The notes under the pieces were generated by a model. The model ran no database searches. It worked only from the letters and a program-made list of their open reading frames with translations, and was not told the DNA's origin. 64,000 nt of DNA from Osedax fenrisi (lineage: Eukaryota; Annelida; Polychaeta; Sabellida; Siboglinidae): positions 310,001 to 374,000 of the forward strand of contig CAXHSG010000197.1 in assembly GCA_964019155.1 (NCBI GenBank), in the 5' to 3' direction. The number at the start of each line of letters is the position of its first letter. The stretch's first letter is position 1. Made by a program: the position numbers and the translations under genes. Positions 26,330-39,279 of the stretch are shown in pieces.

Positions 26330-28059
26330 CTAACTTTAGCTAACTCTAGGTAACTTTAGCTAACTCTAGCTAACTCTAGCTAACTCTAGTTAACTCTAGG
26401 TAACTCTAGCTAACTCTAGCTAACTTTAGCTAACTCTAGGTAACTCTAGCTAACTCTAGCTAACTCTAGCTAACTCTAGCTAACTCTAGCTAACTCTAGG
26501 TAACTCTAGCTAACTTTAGCTAACTCTAGCTAACTCTAGCTAACTCTAGGTAATTCTAGCTAACTTTAGCTAACTCTAGGTAACTCTAGCTAACTCTAGG
26601 CAACTTTAGCTAACTCTAGCTAACTCTAGCTAACTCTAGCTAACTCTAGCTAACTCTAGCTAACTCTAGGCAACTTTAGCTAACTCTAGCTAACTCTAGC
26701 TAACTCTAGCTAACTCTAGCTAACTCTAGCTAACTCTAGCTAACTTTAGCTAACTCTAGGTAACTTTAGCTAACTCTAGCTAACTCTAGCTAACTCTAGT
26801 TAACTCTAGGTAACTTTAGCTAACTCTAGCTAACTCTAGCTAACTCTAGCTAACTCTAGCTAACTATAGCTAACTCTAGCTAACTCTAGGTAACTTTAGC
26901 TAACTCTAGCTAACTTTAGCTAACTCTAGCTAACTCTAGCTAACTCTAGCTTACTCTAGCTAACTCTAGCTAACTCTAGCTAACTTTAGCTAACTCTAGG
27001 TAACTTTAGCTAACTCTAGCTAACTCTAGCTAACTCTAGGTAATTCTAGCTAACTTTAGCTAACTCTAGCTAACTCTAGCTAACTCTAGGTAACTTTAGC
27101 TAACTCTAGGTAACTCTAGGTAACTTTAGCTAACTCTAGCTAACTCTAGGTAACTTTAGCTAACTCTAGCTAACTCTAGCTAACTTTAGCTAACTCTAGC
27201 TAACTCTAGGTAATTCTAGATAACTTTAGCTAACTCTAGGTAACTCTAGCTAACTATAGGTAACTTTAGCTAACTCTAGGTAACTTTAGCTAACTCTAGG
27301 TAACTCTAGGTAATTCTAGCTAACTCTACCTAACTCTAGGTAACTCTAGGTAACTCTAGGTAACACTAGCTAACTTTAGCTAACTCTAGCTAACTCTAGG
27401 TAACTCTAGCTAACTTTAGCTAACTCTAGCTAACTCTAGGTAACTCTAGCTAACTTTAGCTAACTCTAGCTAACTCTAGCTAATTCTAGGTAACTCTAGC
27501 TAACTCTAGCTAACTCTAGGTAACTCTAGCTAACTCTAGCTAACTTTAGCTAACTCTAGCTAACTCTAGGTAACTTTAGCTAACTCTAGCTAACTCTAGG
27601 TAACTCTAGGTAATTCTAGCTAACTCTAGGTTACTCTAGCTAACTCTAGCTAACTTTAGCTAACTCTAGGTAACTCTGGCTAACTCTAGCTAACTCTAGC
27701 TAACTCTAGCTAACTCTAGCTAACTCTATGTAACTCTAGCTAACTCTAGCTAACTCTAGTTAACTCTAGCTAACTTTAGCTAACTCTAGCTAACTCTAGC
27801 TAACTCTAGGTAATTCTAGCTAACTTTAGCTAACTCTAGGTAACTCTATCTAACTCTAGGCAACTTTAGCTAACTCTAGCTAACTCTAGCTAACTCTAGC
27901 TAACTCTAGCTAACTATAGCTAACTCTAGGCAACTTTAGCTAACTCTAGCTAACTCTAGCTAACTCTAGCTAACTCTAGCTAACTCTAGCTAACTCTAGC
28001 TAACTTTAGCTAACTCTAGGTAACTTTAGCTAACTCTAGCTAACTCTAGCTAACTCTAG
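24560..28059 (+). repeat. Tandem duplication of exactly 1,750 bp
   Basis: The halves 24,560-26,309 and 26,310-28,059 abut. Landmarks are cttactctag (25,200/26,950), the cassette (25,570/27,320) and the last monomers before each edge. Beyond the edges the match fails at once, so this is a clean tandem duplication of 175 monomers. I saw no certain internal difference. Confidence 0.8.
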
Positions 28060-31000
28060 TTAACTCTAGGTAACTCTAGCTAACTCTAGCTAACTTTAGC
28101 TAACTCTAGGTAACTCTAGCTAACTCTAGCTAACTCTAGCTAACTCTAGCTAACTCTAGCTAACTCTAGGTAACTCTAGCTAACTTTAGCTAACTCTAGC
28201 TTACTCTAGCTAACTCTAGGTAATTCTAGCTAACTTTAGCTAACTCTAGGTAACTCTAGCTAACTCTAGGCAACTTTAGCTAACTCTAGCTAACTCTAGC
28301 TAACTCTAGCTAACTCTAGCTAACTCTAGCTAACTCTAGGCAACTTTAGCTAACTCTAGCTAACTCTAGCTAACTCTAGCTAACTCTAGCTAACTCTAGC
28401 TAACTCTAGCTAAATTTAGCTAACTCTAGGTAACTTTAGCTAACTCTAGCTAACTCTAGCTAACTCTAGTTAACTATAGGTAACTTTAGCTAACTCTAGC
28501 TAACTCTAGCTAACTATAGCTAACTCTAGCTAACTATAGCTAACTCTAGCTAACTCTAGGTAACTTTAGCTAACTCTAGCTAACTTTAGCTAACTCTAGC
28601 TAACTCTAGCTAACTCTAGCTAACTCTAGCTAACTCTAGCTAACTCTAGCTAACTTTAGCTAACTCTAGGTAACTTTAGCTAACTCTAGCTAACTCTAGC
28701 TAACTCTAGGTAATTCTAGCTAACTTTAGCTAACTCTAGCTAACTCTAGCTAACTCTAGGTAACTTTAGCTAACTCTAGGTAACTCTAGGTAACTTTAGC
28801 TAACTCTAGCTAACTCTAGGTAACTTTAGCTAACTCTAGCTAACTCTAGCTAACTTTAGCTAACTCTAGCTAACTCTAGGTAATTCTAGATAACTTTAGC
28901 TAACTCTAGGTAACTCTAGCTAACTATAGGTAACTTTAGCTAACTCTAGGTAACTTTAGCTAACTCTAGCTAACTCTAGGTAACTTTAGCTAACTCTAGC
29001 TAACTCTAGGTAACTCTAGGTAATTCTAGCTAACTCTAGGTTACTCTAGCTAACTCTAGCTAACTTTAGCTAACTCTAGGTAATTCTGGCTAACTCTAGC
29101 TAACTCTAGCTAACTCTAGCTAACTCTAGCTAACTCTATGTAACTCTAGCTAACTCTAGCTAACTCTAGGTAACTCTAGCTAACTTTAGCTAACTCTAGC
29201 TAACTCTAGCTAACTCTAGGTAATTCTAGCTAACTTTAGCTAACTCTAGGTAACTCTATCTAACTCTAGGCAACTTTAGCTAACTCTAGCTAACTCTAGC
29301 TAACTCTAGCTAACTCTAGCTAACTATAGCTAACTCTAGGCAACTTTAGCTAACTCTAGCTAACTCTAGCTAACTCTAGCTAACTCTAGCTAACTCTAGC
29401 TAACTCTAGCTAACTTTAGCTAACTCTAGGTAACTTTAGCTAACTCTAGCTAACTCTAGCTAACTCTAGTTAACTCTAGGTAACTCTAGCTAACTCTAGC
29501 TAACTTTAGCTAACTCTAGGTAACTCTAGCTAACTCTAGCTAACTCTAGCTAACTCTAGCTAACTCTAGCTAACTCTAGGTAACTCTAGCTAACTTTAGC
29601 TAACTCTAGCTAACTCTAGCTAACTCTAGGTAATTCTAGCTAACTTTAGCTAACTCTAGGTAACTCTAGCTAACTCTAGGCAACTTTAGCTAACTCTAGC
29701 TAACTCTAGCTAACTCTAGCTAACTCTAGCTAACTCTAGCTAACTCTAGGCAACTTTAGCTAACTCTAGCTAACTCTAGCTAACTCTAGCAAACTCTAGC
29801 TAACTCTAGCTAACTCTAGCTAACTCTAGCTAACTCTAGCTAACTCTAGGTAACTCTAGCTAACTTTAGCTAACTCTAGCTAACTCTAGCTAACTCTAGG
29901 TAATTCTAGCTAACTTTAGCTAACTCTAGGTAACTCTAGCTAACTCTAGGCAACTTTAGCTAACTCTAGCTAACTCTAGCTAACTCTAGCTAACTCTAGC
30001 TAACTCTAGCTAACTCTAGGCAACTTTAGCTAACTCTAGCTAACTCTAGCTAACTCTAGCTAACTCTAGCTAACTCTAGCTAACTCTAGCTAACTTTAGC
30101 TAACTCTAGGTAACTTTAGCTAACTCTAGCTAACTCTAGCTAACTCTAGTTAACTCTAGGTAACTTTAGCTAACTCTAGCTAACTCTAGCTAACTCTAGC
30201 TAACTCTAGCTAACTATAGCTAACTCTAGCTAACTCTAGGTAACTTTAGCTAACTCTAGCTAACTTTAGCTAACTCTAGCTAACTCTAGCTAACTCTAGC
30301 TTACTCTAGCTAACTCTAGCTAACTCTAGCTAACTTTAGCTAACTCTAGGTAACTTTAGCTAACTCTAGCTAACTCTAGCTAACTCTAGGTAATTCTAGC
30401 TAACTTTAGCTAACTCTAGCTAACTCTAGCTAACTCTAGGTAACTTTAGCTAACTCTAGGTAACTCTAGGTAACTTTAGCTAACTCTAGCTAACTCTAGG
30501 TAACTTTAGCTAACTCTAGCTAACTCTAGCTAACTTTAGCTAACTCTAGCTAACTCTAGGTAATTCTAGATAACTTTAGCTAACTCTAGGTAACTCTAGC
30601 TAACTATAGGTAACTTTAGCTAACTCTAGGTAACTTTAGCTAACTCTAGGTAACTCTAGGTAATTCTAGCTAACTCTACCTAACTCTAGGTAACTCTAGG
30701 TAACTCTAGGTAACACTAGCTAACTTTAGCTAACTCTAGCTAACTCTAGGTAACTCTAGCTAACTTTAGCTAACTCTAGCTAACTCTAGGTAACTCTAGC
30801 TAACTTTAGCTAACTCTAGCTAACTCTAGCTAATTCTAGGTAACTCTAGCTAACTCTAGCTAACTCTAGGTAACTCTAGCTAACTCTAGCTAACTTTAGC
30901 TAACTCTAGCTAACTCTAGGTAACTTTAGCTAACTCTAGCTAACTCTAGGTAACTCTAGGTAATTCTAGCTAACTCTAGGTTACTCTAGCTAACTCTAGC

Positions 31001-32759
31001 TAACTTTAGCTAACTCTAGGTAACTCTGGCTAACTCTAGCTAACTCTAGCTAACTCTAGCTAACTCTAGCTAACTCTATGTAACTCTAGCTAACTCTAGC
31101 TAACTCTAGTTAACTCTAGCTAACTTTAGCTAACTCTAGCTAACTCTAGCTAACTCTAGGTAATTCTAGCTAACTTTAGCTAACTCTAGGTAACTCTATC
31201 TAACTCTAGGCAACTTTAGCTAACTCTAGCTAACTCTAGCTAACTCTAGCTAACTCTAGCTAACTATAGCTAACTCTAGGCAACTTTAGCTAACTCTAGC
31301 TAACTCTAGCTAACTCTAGCTAACTCTAGCTAACTCTAGCTAACTCTAGCTAACTTTAGCTAACTCTAGGTAACTTTAGCTAACTCTAGCTAACTCTAGC
31401 TAACTCTAGTTAACTCTAGGTAACTCTAGCTAACTCTAGCTAACTTTAGCTAACTCTAGGTAACTCTAGCTAACTCTAGCTAACTCTAGCTAACTCTAGC
31501 TAACTCTAGCTAACTCTAGGTAACTCTAGCTAACTTTAGCTAACTCTAGCTTACTCTAGCTAACTCTAGGTAATTCTAGCTAACTTTAGCTAACTCTAGG
31601 TAACTCTAGCTAACTCTAGGCAACTTTAGCTAACTCTAGCTAACTCTAGCTAACTCTAGCTAACTCTAGCTAACTCTAGCTAACTCTAGGCAACTTTAGC
31701 TAACTCTAGCTAACTCTAGCTAACTCTAGCTAACTCTAGCTAACTCTAGCTAACTCTAGCTAAATTTAGCTAACTCTAGGTAACTTTAGCTAACTCTAGC
31801 TAACTCTAGCTAACTCTAGTTAACTATAGGTAACTTTAGCTAACTCTAGCTAACTCTAGCTAACTCTAGCTAACTCTAGCTAACTATAGCTAACTCTAGC
31901 TAACTCTAGGTAACTTTAGCTAACTCTAGCTAACTTTAGCTAACTCTAGCTAACTCTAGCTAACTCTAGCTAACTCTAGCTAACTCTAGCTAACTCTAGC
32001 TAACTTTAGCTAACTCTAGGTAACTTTAGCTAACTCTAGCTAACTCTAGCTAACTCTAGGTAATTCTAGCTAACTTTAGCTAACTCTAGCTAACTCTAGC
32101 TAACTCTAGGTAACTTTAGCTAACTCTAGGTAACTCTAGGTAACTTTAGCTAACTCTAGCTAACTCTAGGTAACTTTAGCTAACTCTAGCTAACTCTAGC
32201 TAACTTTAGCTAACTCTAGCTAACTCTAGGTAATTCTAGATAACTTTAGCTAACTCTAGGTAACTCTAGCTAACTATAGGTAACTTTAGCTAACTCTAGG
32301 TAACTTTAGCTAACTCTAGCTAACTCTAGGTAACTTTAGCTAACTCTAGCTAACTCTAGGTAACTCTAGGTAATTCTAGCTAACTCTAGGTTACTCTAGC
32401 TAACTCTAGCTAACTTTAGCTAACTCTAGGTAATTCTGGCTAACTCTAGCTAACTCTAGCTAACTCTAGCTAACTCTAGCTAACTCTATTTAACTCTAGC
32501 TAACTCTAGCTAACTCTAGGTAACTCTAGCTAACTTTAGCTAACTCTAGCTAACTCTAGCTAACTCTAGGTAATTCTAGCTAACTTTAGCTAACTCTAGG
32601 TAACTCTATCTAACTCTAGGCAACTTTAGCTAACTCTAGCTAACTCTAGCTAACTCTAGCTAACTCTAGCTAACTATAGCTAACTCTAGGCAACTTTAGC
32701 TAACTCTAGCTAACTCTAGCTAACTCTAGCTAACTCTAGCTAACTCTAGCTAACTCTAG
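26440..32759 (+). repeat. Direct duplication at lag 3,350 bp (26,440-29,409 and 29,790-32,759)
   Basis: Shared landmarks are cttactctag (26,950/30,300 and 28,200/31,550), ctaaatttag (28,410/31,760), ttaactatag (28,470/31,820) and gtaattctgg (29,080/32,430). Differences are caaactctag at 29,790, ctaactatag at 28,510, and a monomer edge at 29,140 against 32,490. Confidence 0.75.
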
Positions 32760-35700
32760 CTAACTCTAGCTAACTCTAGCTAACTTTAGCTAACTCTAGC
32801 TAACTCTAGGTAACTTTAGCTAACTCTAGCTAACTCTAGGTAACTCTAGGTAATTCTAGCTAACTCTAGGTAACTCTAGGTAACTTTAGCTAACTCTAGC
32901 TAACTCTAGGTAACTTTAGCTAACTCTAGCTAACTCTAGCTAACTTTAGCTAACTCTAGCTAACTCTAGGTAATTCTAGATAACTTTAGCTAACTCTAGG
33001 TAACTCTAGCTAACTATAGGTAACTTTAGCTAACTCTAGGTAACTTTAGCTAACTCTAGCTAACTCTAGGTAACTTTAGCTAACTCTAGCTAACTCTAGG
33101 TAACTCTAGGTAATTCTAGCTAACTCTAGGTTACTCTAGCTAACTCTAGCTAACTTTAGCTAACTCTAGGTAATTCTGGCTAACTCTAGCTAACTCTAGC
33201 TAACTCTAGCTAACTCTAGCTAACTCTATGTAACTCTAGCTAACTCTAGCTAACTCTAGGTAACTCTAGCTAACTTTAGCTAACTCTAGCTAACTCTAGC
33301 TAACTCTAGGTAATTCTAGCTAACTTTAGCTAACTCTAGGTAACTCTATCTAACTCTAGGCAACTTTAGCTAACTCTAGCTAACTCTAGCTAACTCTAGC
33401 TAACTCTAGCTAACTATAGCTAACTCTAGGCAACTTTAGCTAACTCTAGCTAACTCTAGCTAACTCTAGCTAACTCTAGCTAACTCTAGCTAACTCTAGC
33501 TAACTTTAGCTAACTCTAGGTAACTTTAGCTAACTCTAGCTAACTCTAGCTAACTCTAGTTAACTCTAGGTAACTCTAGCTAACTCTAGCTAACTTTAGC
33601 TAACTCTAGGTAACTCTAGCTAACTCTAGCTAACTCTAGCTAACTCTAGCTAACTCTAGCTAACTCTAGGTAACTCTAGCTAACTTTAGCTAACTCTAGC
33701 TAACTCTAGCTAACTCTAGGTAATTCTAGCTAACTTTAGCTAACTCTAGGTAACTCTAGCTAACTCTAGGCAACTTTAGCTAACTCTAGCTAACTCTAGC
33801 TAACTCTAGCTAACTCTAGCTAACTCTAGCTAACTCTAGGCAACTTTAGCTAACTCTAGCTAACTCTAGCTAACTCTAGCAAACTCTAGCTAACTCTAGC
33901 TAACTCTAGCTAACTCTAGCTAACTCTAGCTAACTCTAGGTAACTCTAGCTAACTTTAGCTAACTCTAGCTAACTCTAGCTAACTCTAGGTAATTCTAGC
34001 TAACTTTAGCTAACTCTAGGTAACTCTAGCTAACTCTAGGCAACTTTAGCTAACTCTAGCTAACTCTAGCTAACTCTAGCTAACTCTAGCTAACTCTAGC
34101 TAACTCTAGGCAACTTTAGCTAACTCTAGCTAACTCTAGCTAACTCTAGCTAACTCTAGCTAACTCTAGCTAACTCTAGCTAACTTTAGCTAACTCTAGG
34201 TAACTTTAGCTAACTCTAGCTAACTCTAGCTAACTCTAGTTAACTCTAGGTAACTTTAGCTAACTCTAGCTAACTCTAGCTAACTCTAGCTAACTCTAGC
34301 TAACTATAGCTAACTCTAGCTAACTCTAGGTAACTTTAGCTAACTCTAGCTAACTTTAGCTAACTCTAGCTAACTCTAGCTAACTCTAGCTTACTCTAGC
34401 TAACTCTAGCTAACTCTAGCTAACTTTAGCTAACTCTAGGTAACTTTAGCTAACTCTAGCTAACTCTAGCTAACTCTAGGTAATTCTAGCTAACTTTAGC
34501 TAACTCTAGCTAACTCTAGCTAACTCTAGGTAACTTTAGCTAACTCTAGGTAACTCTAGGTAACTTTAGCTAACTCTAGCTAACTCTAGGTAACTTTAGC
34601 TAACTCTAGCTAACTCTAGCTAACTTTAGCTAACTCTAGCTAACTCTAGGTAATTCTAGATAACTTTAGCTAACTCTAGGTAACTCTAGCTAACTATAGG
34701 TAACTTTAGCTAACTCTAGGTAACTTTAGCTAACTCTAGGTAACTCTAGGTAATTCTAGCTAACTCTACCTAACTCTAGGTAACTCTAGGTAACTCTAGG
34801 TAACACTAGCTAACTTTAGCTAACTCTAGCTAACTCTAGGTAACTCTAGCTAACTTTAGCTAACTCTAGCTAACTCTAGGTAACTCTAGCTAACTTTAGC
34901 TAACTCTAGCTAACTCTAGCTAATTCTAGGTAACTCTAGCTAACTCTAGCTAACTCTAGGTAACTCTAGCTAACTCTAGCTAACTTTAGCTAACTCTAGC
35001 TAACTCTAGGTAACTTTAGCTAACTCTAGCTAACTCTAGGTAACTCTAGGTAATTCTAGCTAACTCTAGGTTACTCTAGCTAACTCTAGCTAACTTTAGC
35101 TAACTCTAGGTAACTCTGGCTAACTCTAGCTAACTCTAGCTAACTCTAGCTAACTCTAGCTAACTCTATGTAACTCTAGCTAACTCTAGCTAACTCTAGT
35201 TAACTCTAGCTAACTTTAGCTAACTCTAGCTAACTCTAGCTAACTCTAGGTAATTCTAGCTAACTTTAGCTAACTCTAGGTAACTCTATCTAACTCTAGG
35301 CAACTTTAGCTAACTCTAGCTAACTCTAGCTAACTCTAGCTAACTCTAGCTAACTATAGCTAACTCTAGGCAACTTTAGCTAACTCTAGCTAACTCTAGC
35401 TAACTCTAGCTAACTCTAGCTAACTCTAGCTAACTCTAGCTAACTTTAGCTAACTCTAGGTAACTTTAGCTAACTCTAGCTAACTCTAGCTAACTCTAGT
35501 TAACTCTAGGTAACTCTAGCTAACTCTAGCTAACTTTAGCTAACTCTAGGTAACTCTAGCTAACTCTAGCTAACTCTAGCTAACTCTAGCTAACTCTAGC
35601 TAACTCTAGGTAACTCTAGCTAACTTTAGCTAACTCTAGCTTACTCTAGCTAACTCTAGGTAATTCTAGCTAACTTTAGCTAACTCTAGGTAACTCTAGC

Positions 35701-36849
35701 TAACTCTAGGCAACTTTAGCTAACTCTAGCTAACTCTAGCTAACTCTAGCTAACTCTAGCTAACTCTAGCTAACTCTAGGCAACTTTAGCTAACTCTAGC
35801 TAACTCTAGCTAACTCTAGCTAACTCTAGCTAACTCTAGCTAACTCTAGCTAAATTTAGCTAACTCTAGGTAACTTTAGCTAACTCTAGCTAACTCTAGC
35901 TAACTCTAGTTAACTATAGGTAACTTTAGCTAACTCTAGCTAACTCTAGCTAACTCTAGCTAACTCTAGCTAACTATAGCTAACTCTAGCTAACTCTAGG
36001 TAACTTTAGCTAACTCTAGCTAACTTTAGCTAACTCTAGCTAACTCTAGCTAACTCTAGCTAACTCTAGCTAACTCTAGCTAACTCTAGCTAACTTTAGC
36101 TAACTCTAGGTAACTTTAGCTAACTCTAGCTAACTCTAGCTAACTCTAGGTAATTCTAGCTAACTTTAGCTAACTCTAGCTAACTCTAGCTAACTCTAGG
36201 TAACTTTAGCTAACTCTAGGTAACTCTAGGTAACTTTAGCTAACTCTAGCTAACTCTAGGTAACTTTAGCTAACTCTAGCTAACTCTAGCTAACTTTAGC
36301 TAACTCTAGCTAACTCTAGGTAATTCTAGATAACTTTAGCTAACTCTAGGTAACTCTAGCTAACTATAGGTAACTTTAGCTAACTCTAGGTAACTTTAGC
36401 TAACTCTAGCTAACTCTAGGTAACTTTAGCTAACTCTAGCTAACTCTAGGTAACTCTAGGTAATTCTAGCTAACTCTAGGTTACTCTAGCTAACTCTAGC
36501 TAACTTTAGCTAACTCTAGGTAATTCTGGCTAACTCTAGCTAACTCTAGCTAACTCTAGCTAACTCTAGCTAACTCTATTTAACTCTAGCTAACTCTAGC
36601 TAACTCTAGGTAACTCTAGCTAACTTTAGCTAACTCTAGCTAACTCTAGCTAACTCTAGGTAATTCTAGCTAACTTTAGCTAACTCTAGGTAACTCTATC
36701 TAACTCTAGGCAACTTTAGCTAACTCTAGCTAACTCTAGCTAACTCTAGCTAACTCTAGCTAACTATAGCTAACTCTAGGCAACTTTAGCTAACTCTAGC
36801 TAACTCTAGCTAACTCTAGCTAACTCTAGCTAACTCTAGCTAACTCTAG
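28770..36849 (+). repeat. Direct duplication at lag 4,090 bp (28,770-32,759 and 32,860-36,849)
   Basis: This is the longest matched pair in the window, about 3,990 bp per copy and apparently almost identical. Landmarks are gtaattctgg (29,080/33,170 and 32,430/36,520), caaactctag (29,790/33,880), cttactctag (30,300/34,390 and 31,550/35,640) and the cassette (30,670/34,760). Rare private variants such as caaactctag are shared, so this event came after the 3,350-bp event it contains. Confidence 0.8.
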
Positions 36850-38749
36850 CTAACTTTAGCTAACTCTAGGTAACTTTAGCTAACTCTAGCTAACTCTAGC
36901 TAACTCTAGTTAACTCTAGGTAACTCTAGCTAACTCTAGCTAACTTTAGCTAACTCTAGGTAACTCTAGCTAACTCTAGCTAACTCTAGCTAACTCTAGC
37001 TAACTCTAGCTAACTCTAGGTAACTCTAGCTAACTTTAGCTAACTCTAGCTAACTCTAGCTAACTCTAGGTAATTCTAGCTAACTTTAGCTAACTCTAGG
37101 TAACTCTAGCTAACTCTAGCTAACTCTAGCTAACTCTAGTTAACTCTAGGTAACTCTAGCTAACTCTAGCTAACTTTAGCTAACTCTAGGTAACTCTAGC
37201 TAACTCTAGCTAACTCTAGCTAACTCTAGCTAACTCTAGCTAACTCTAGGTAACTCTAGCTAACTTTAGCTAACTCTAGCTTACTCTAGCTAACTCTAGG
37301 TAATTCTAGCTAACTTTAGCTAACTCTAGGTAACTCTAGCTAACTCTAGGCAACTTTAGCTAACTCTAGCTAACTCTAGCTAACTCTAGCTAACTCTAGC
37401 TAACTCTAGCTAACTCTAGGCAACTTTAGCTAACTCTAGCTAACTCTAGCTAACTCTAGCTAACTCTAGCTAACTCTAGCTAACTCTAGCTAAATTTAGC
37501 TAACTCTAGGTAACTTTAGCTAACTCTAGCTAACTCTAGCTAACTCTAGTTAACTATAGGTAACTTTAGCTAACTCTAGCTAACTCTAGCTAACTCTAGC
37601 TAACTCTAGCTAACTATAGCTAACTCTAGCTAACTCTAGGTAACTTTAGCTAACTCTAGCTAACTTTAGCTAACTCTAGCTAACTCTAGCTAACTCTAGC
37701 TAACTCTAGCTAACTCTAGCTAACTCTAGCTAACTTTAGCTAACTCTAGGTAACTTTAGCTAACTCTAGCTAACTCTAGCTAACTCTAGGTAATTCTAGT
37801 TAACTTTAGCTAACTCTAGCTAACTCTAGCTAACTCTAGGTAACTTTAGCTAACTCTAGGTAACTCTAGGTAACTTTAGCTAACTCTAGCTAACTCTAGG
37901 TAACTTTAGCTAACTCTAGCTAACTCTAGCTAACTTTAGCTAACTCTAGCTAACTCTAGGTAATTCTAGATAACTTTAGCTAACTCTAGGTAACTCTAGC
38001 TAACTATAGGTAACTTTAGCTAACTCTAGGTAACTTTAGCTAACTCTAGCTAACTCTAGGTAACTTTAGCTAACTCTAGCTAACTCTAGGTAACTCTAGG
38101 TAATTCTAGCTAACTCTAGGTTACTCTAGCTAACTCTAGCTAACTTTAGCTAACTCTAGGTAATTCTGGCTAACTCTAGCTAACTCTAGCTAACTCTAGC
38201 TAACTCTAGCTAACTCTATGTAACTCTAGCTAACTCTAGCTAACTCTAGGTAACTCTAGCTAACTTTAGCTAACTCTAGCTAACTCTAGCTAACTCTAGG
38301 TAATTCTAGCTAACTTTAGCTAACTCTAGGTAACTCTATCTAACTCTAGGCAACTTTAGCTAACTCTAGCTAACTCTAGCTAACTCTAGCTAACTCTAGC
38401 TAACTATAGCTAACTCTAGGCAACTTTAGCTAACTCTAGCTAACTCTAGCTAACTCTAGCTAACTCTAGCTAACTCTAGCTAACTCTAGCTAACTTTAGC
38501 TAACTCTAGGTAACTTTAGCTAACTCTAGCTAACTCTAGCTAACTCTAGTTAACTCTAGGTAACTCTAGCTAACTCTAGCTAACTTTAGCTAACTCTAGG
38601 TAACTCTAGCTAACTCTAGCTAACTCTAGCTAACTCTAGCTAACTCTAGCTAACTCTAGGTAACTCTAGCTAACTTTAGCTAACTCTAGCTAACTCTAGC
38701 TAACTCTAGGTAATTCTAGCTAACTTTAGCTAACTCTAGGTAACTCTAG
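35470..38749 (+). repeat. Tandem duplication of exactly 1,640 bp
   Basis: The halves 35,470-37,109 and 37,110-38,749 abut. Landmarks are cttactctag (35,640/37,280) and gtaattctgg (36,520/38,160). I see two differences: a T for G at the monomer edge near 36,580 (first copy) and a T for C at the edge near 37,800 (second copy). Neither half has the ctaactctac/gtaacactag cassette. Confidence 0.8.
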
Positions 38750-39279
38750 CTAACTCTAGGCAACTTTAGCTAACTCTAGCTAACTCTAGCTAACTCTAGC
38801 TAACTCTAGCTAACTCTAGCTAACTCTAGGCAACTTTAGCTAACTCTAGCTAACTCTAGCTAACTCTAGCAAACTCTAGCTAACTCTAGCTAACTCTAGT
38901 TAACTTTAGCTAACTCTAGGTAACTTTAGCTAACTCTAGCTAACTCTAGCTAACTCTAGTTAACTCTAGGTAACTTTAGCTAACTCTAGCTAACTCTAGC
39001 TAACTCTAGCTAACTCTAGCTAACTATAGCTAACTCTAGCTAACTCTAGGTAACTTTAGCTAACTCTAGCTAACTTTAGCTAACTCTAGCTAACTCTAGC
39101 TAACTCTAGCTAACTCTAGCTAACTCTAGCTAACTCTAGCTATCTCTAGGTAACTTTAGCTAACTCTAGCTAACTCTAGCTAACTTTAGCTAACTCTAGC
39201 TAACTCTAGGTAATTCTAGATAACTTTAGCTAACTCTAGGTAACTCTAGCTAACTATAGGTAACTTTAGCTAACTCTAG
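37110..39279 (+). repeat. 2.17-kb block, first copy (lag 7,090 bp)
   Basis: It pairs with 44,200-46,369. Landmarks are cttactctag (37,280/44,370), gtaattctgg (38,160/45,250), caaactctag (38,870/45,960) and ctatctctag before a G-start monomer (39,140/46,230). The T at the edge near 37,800 is private to this copy. Confidence 0.75.
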
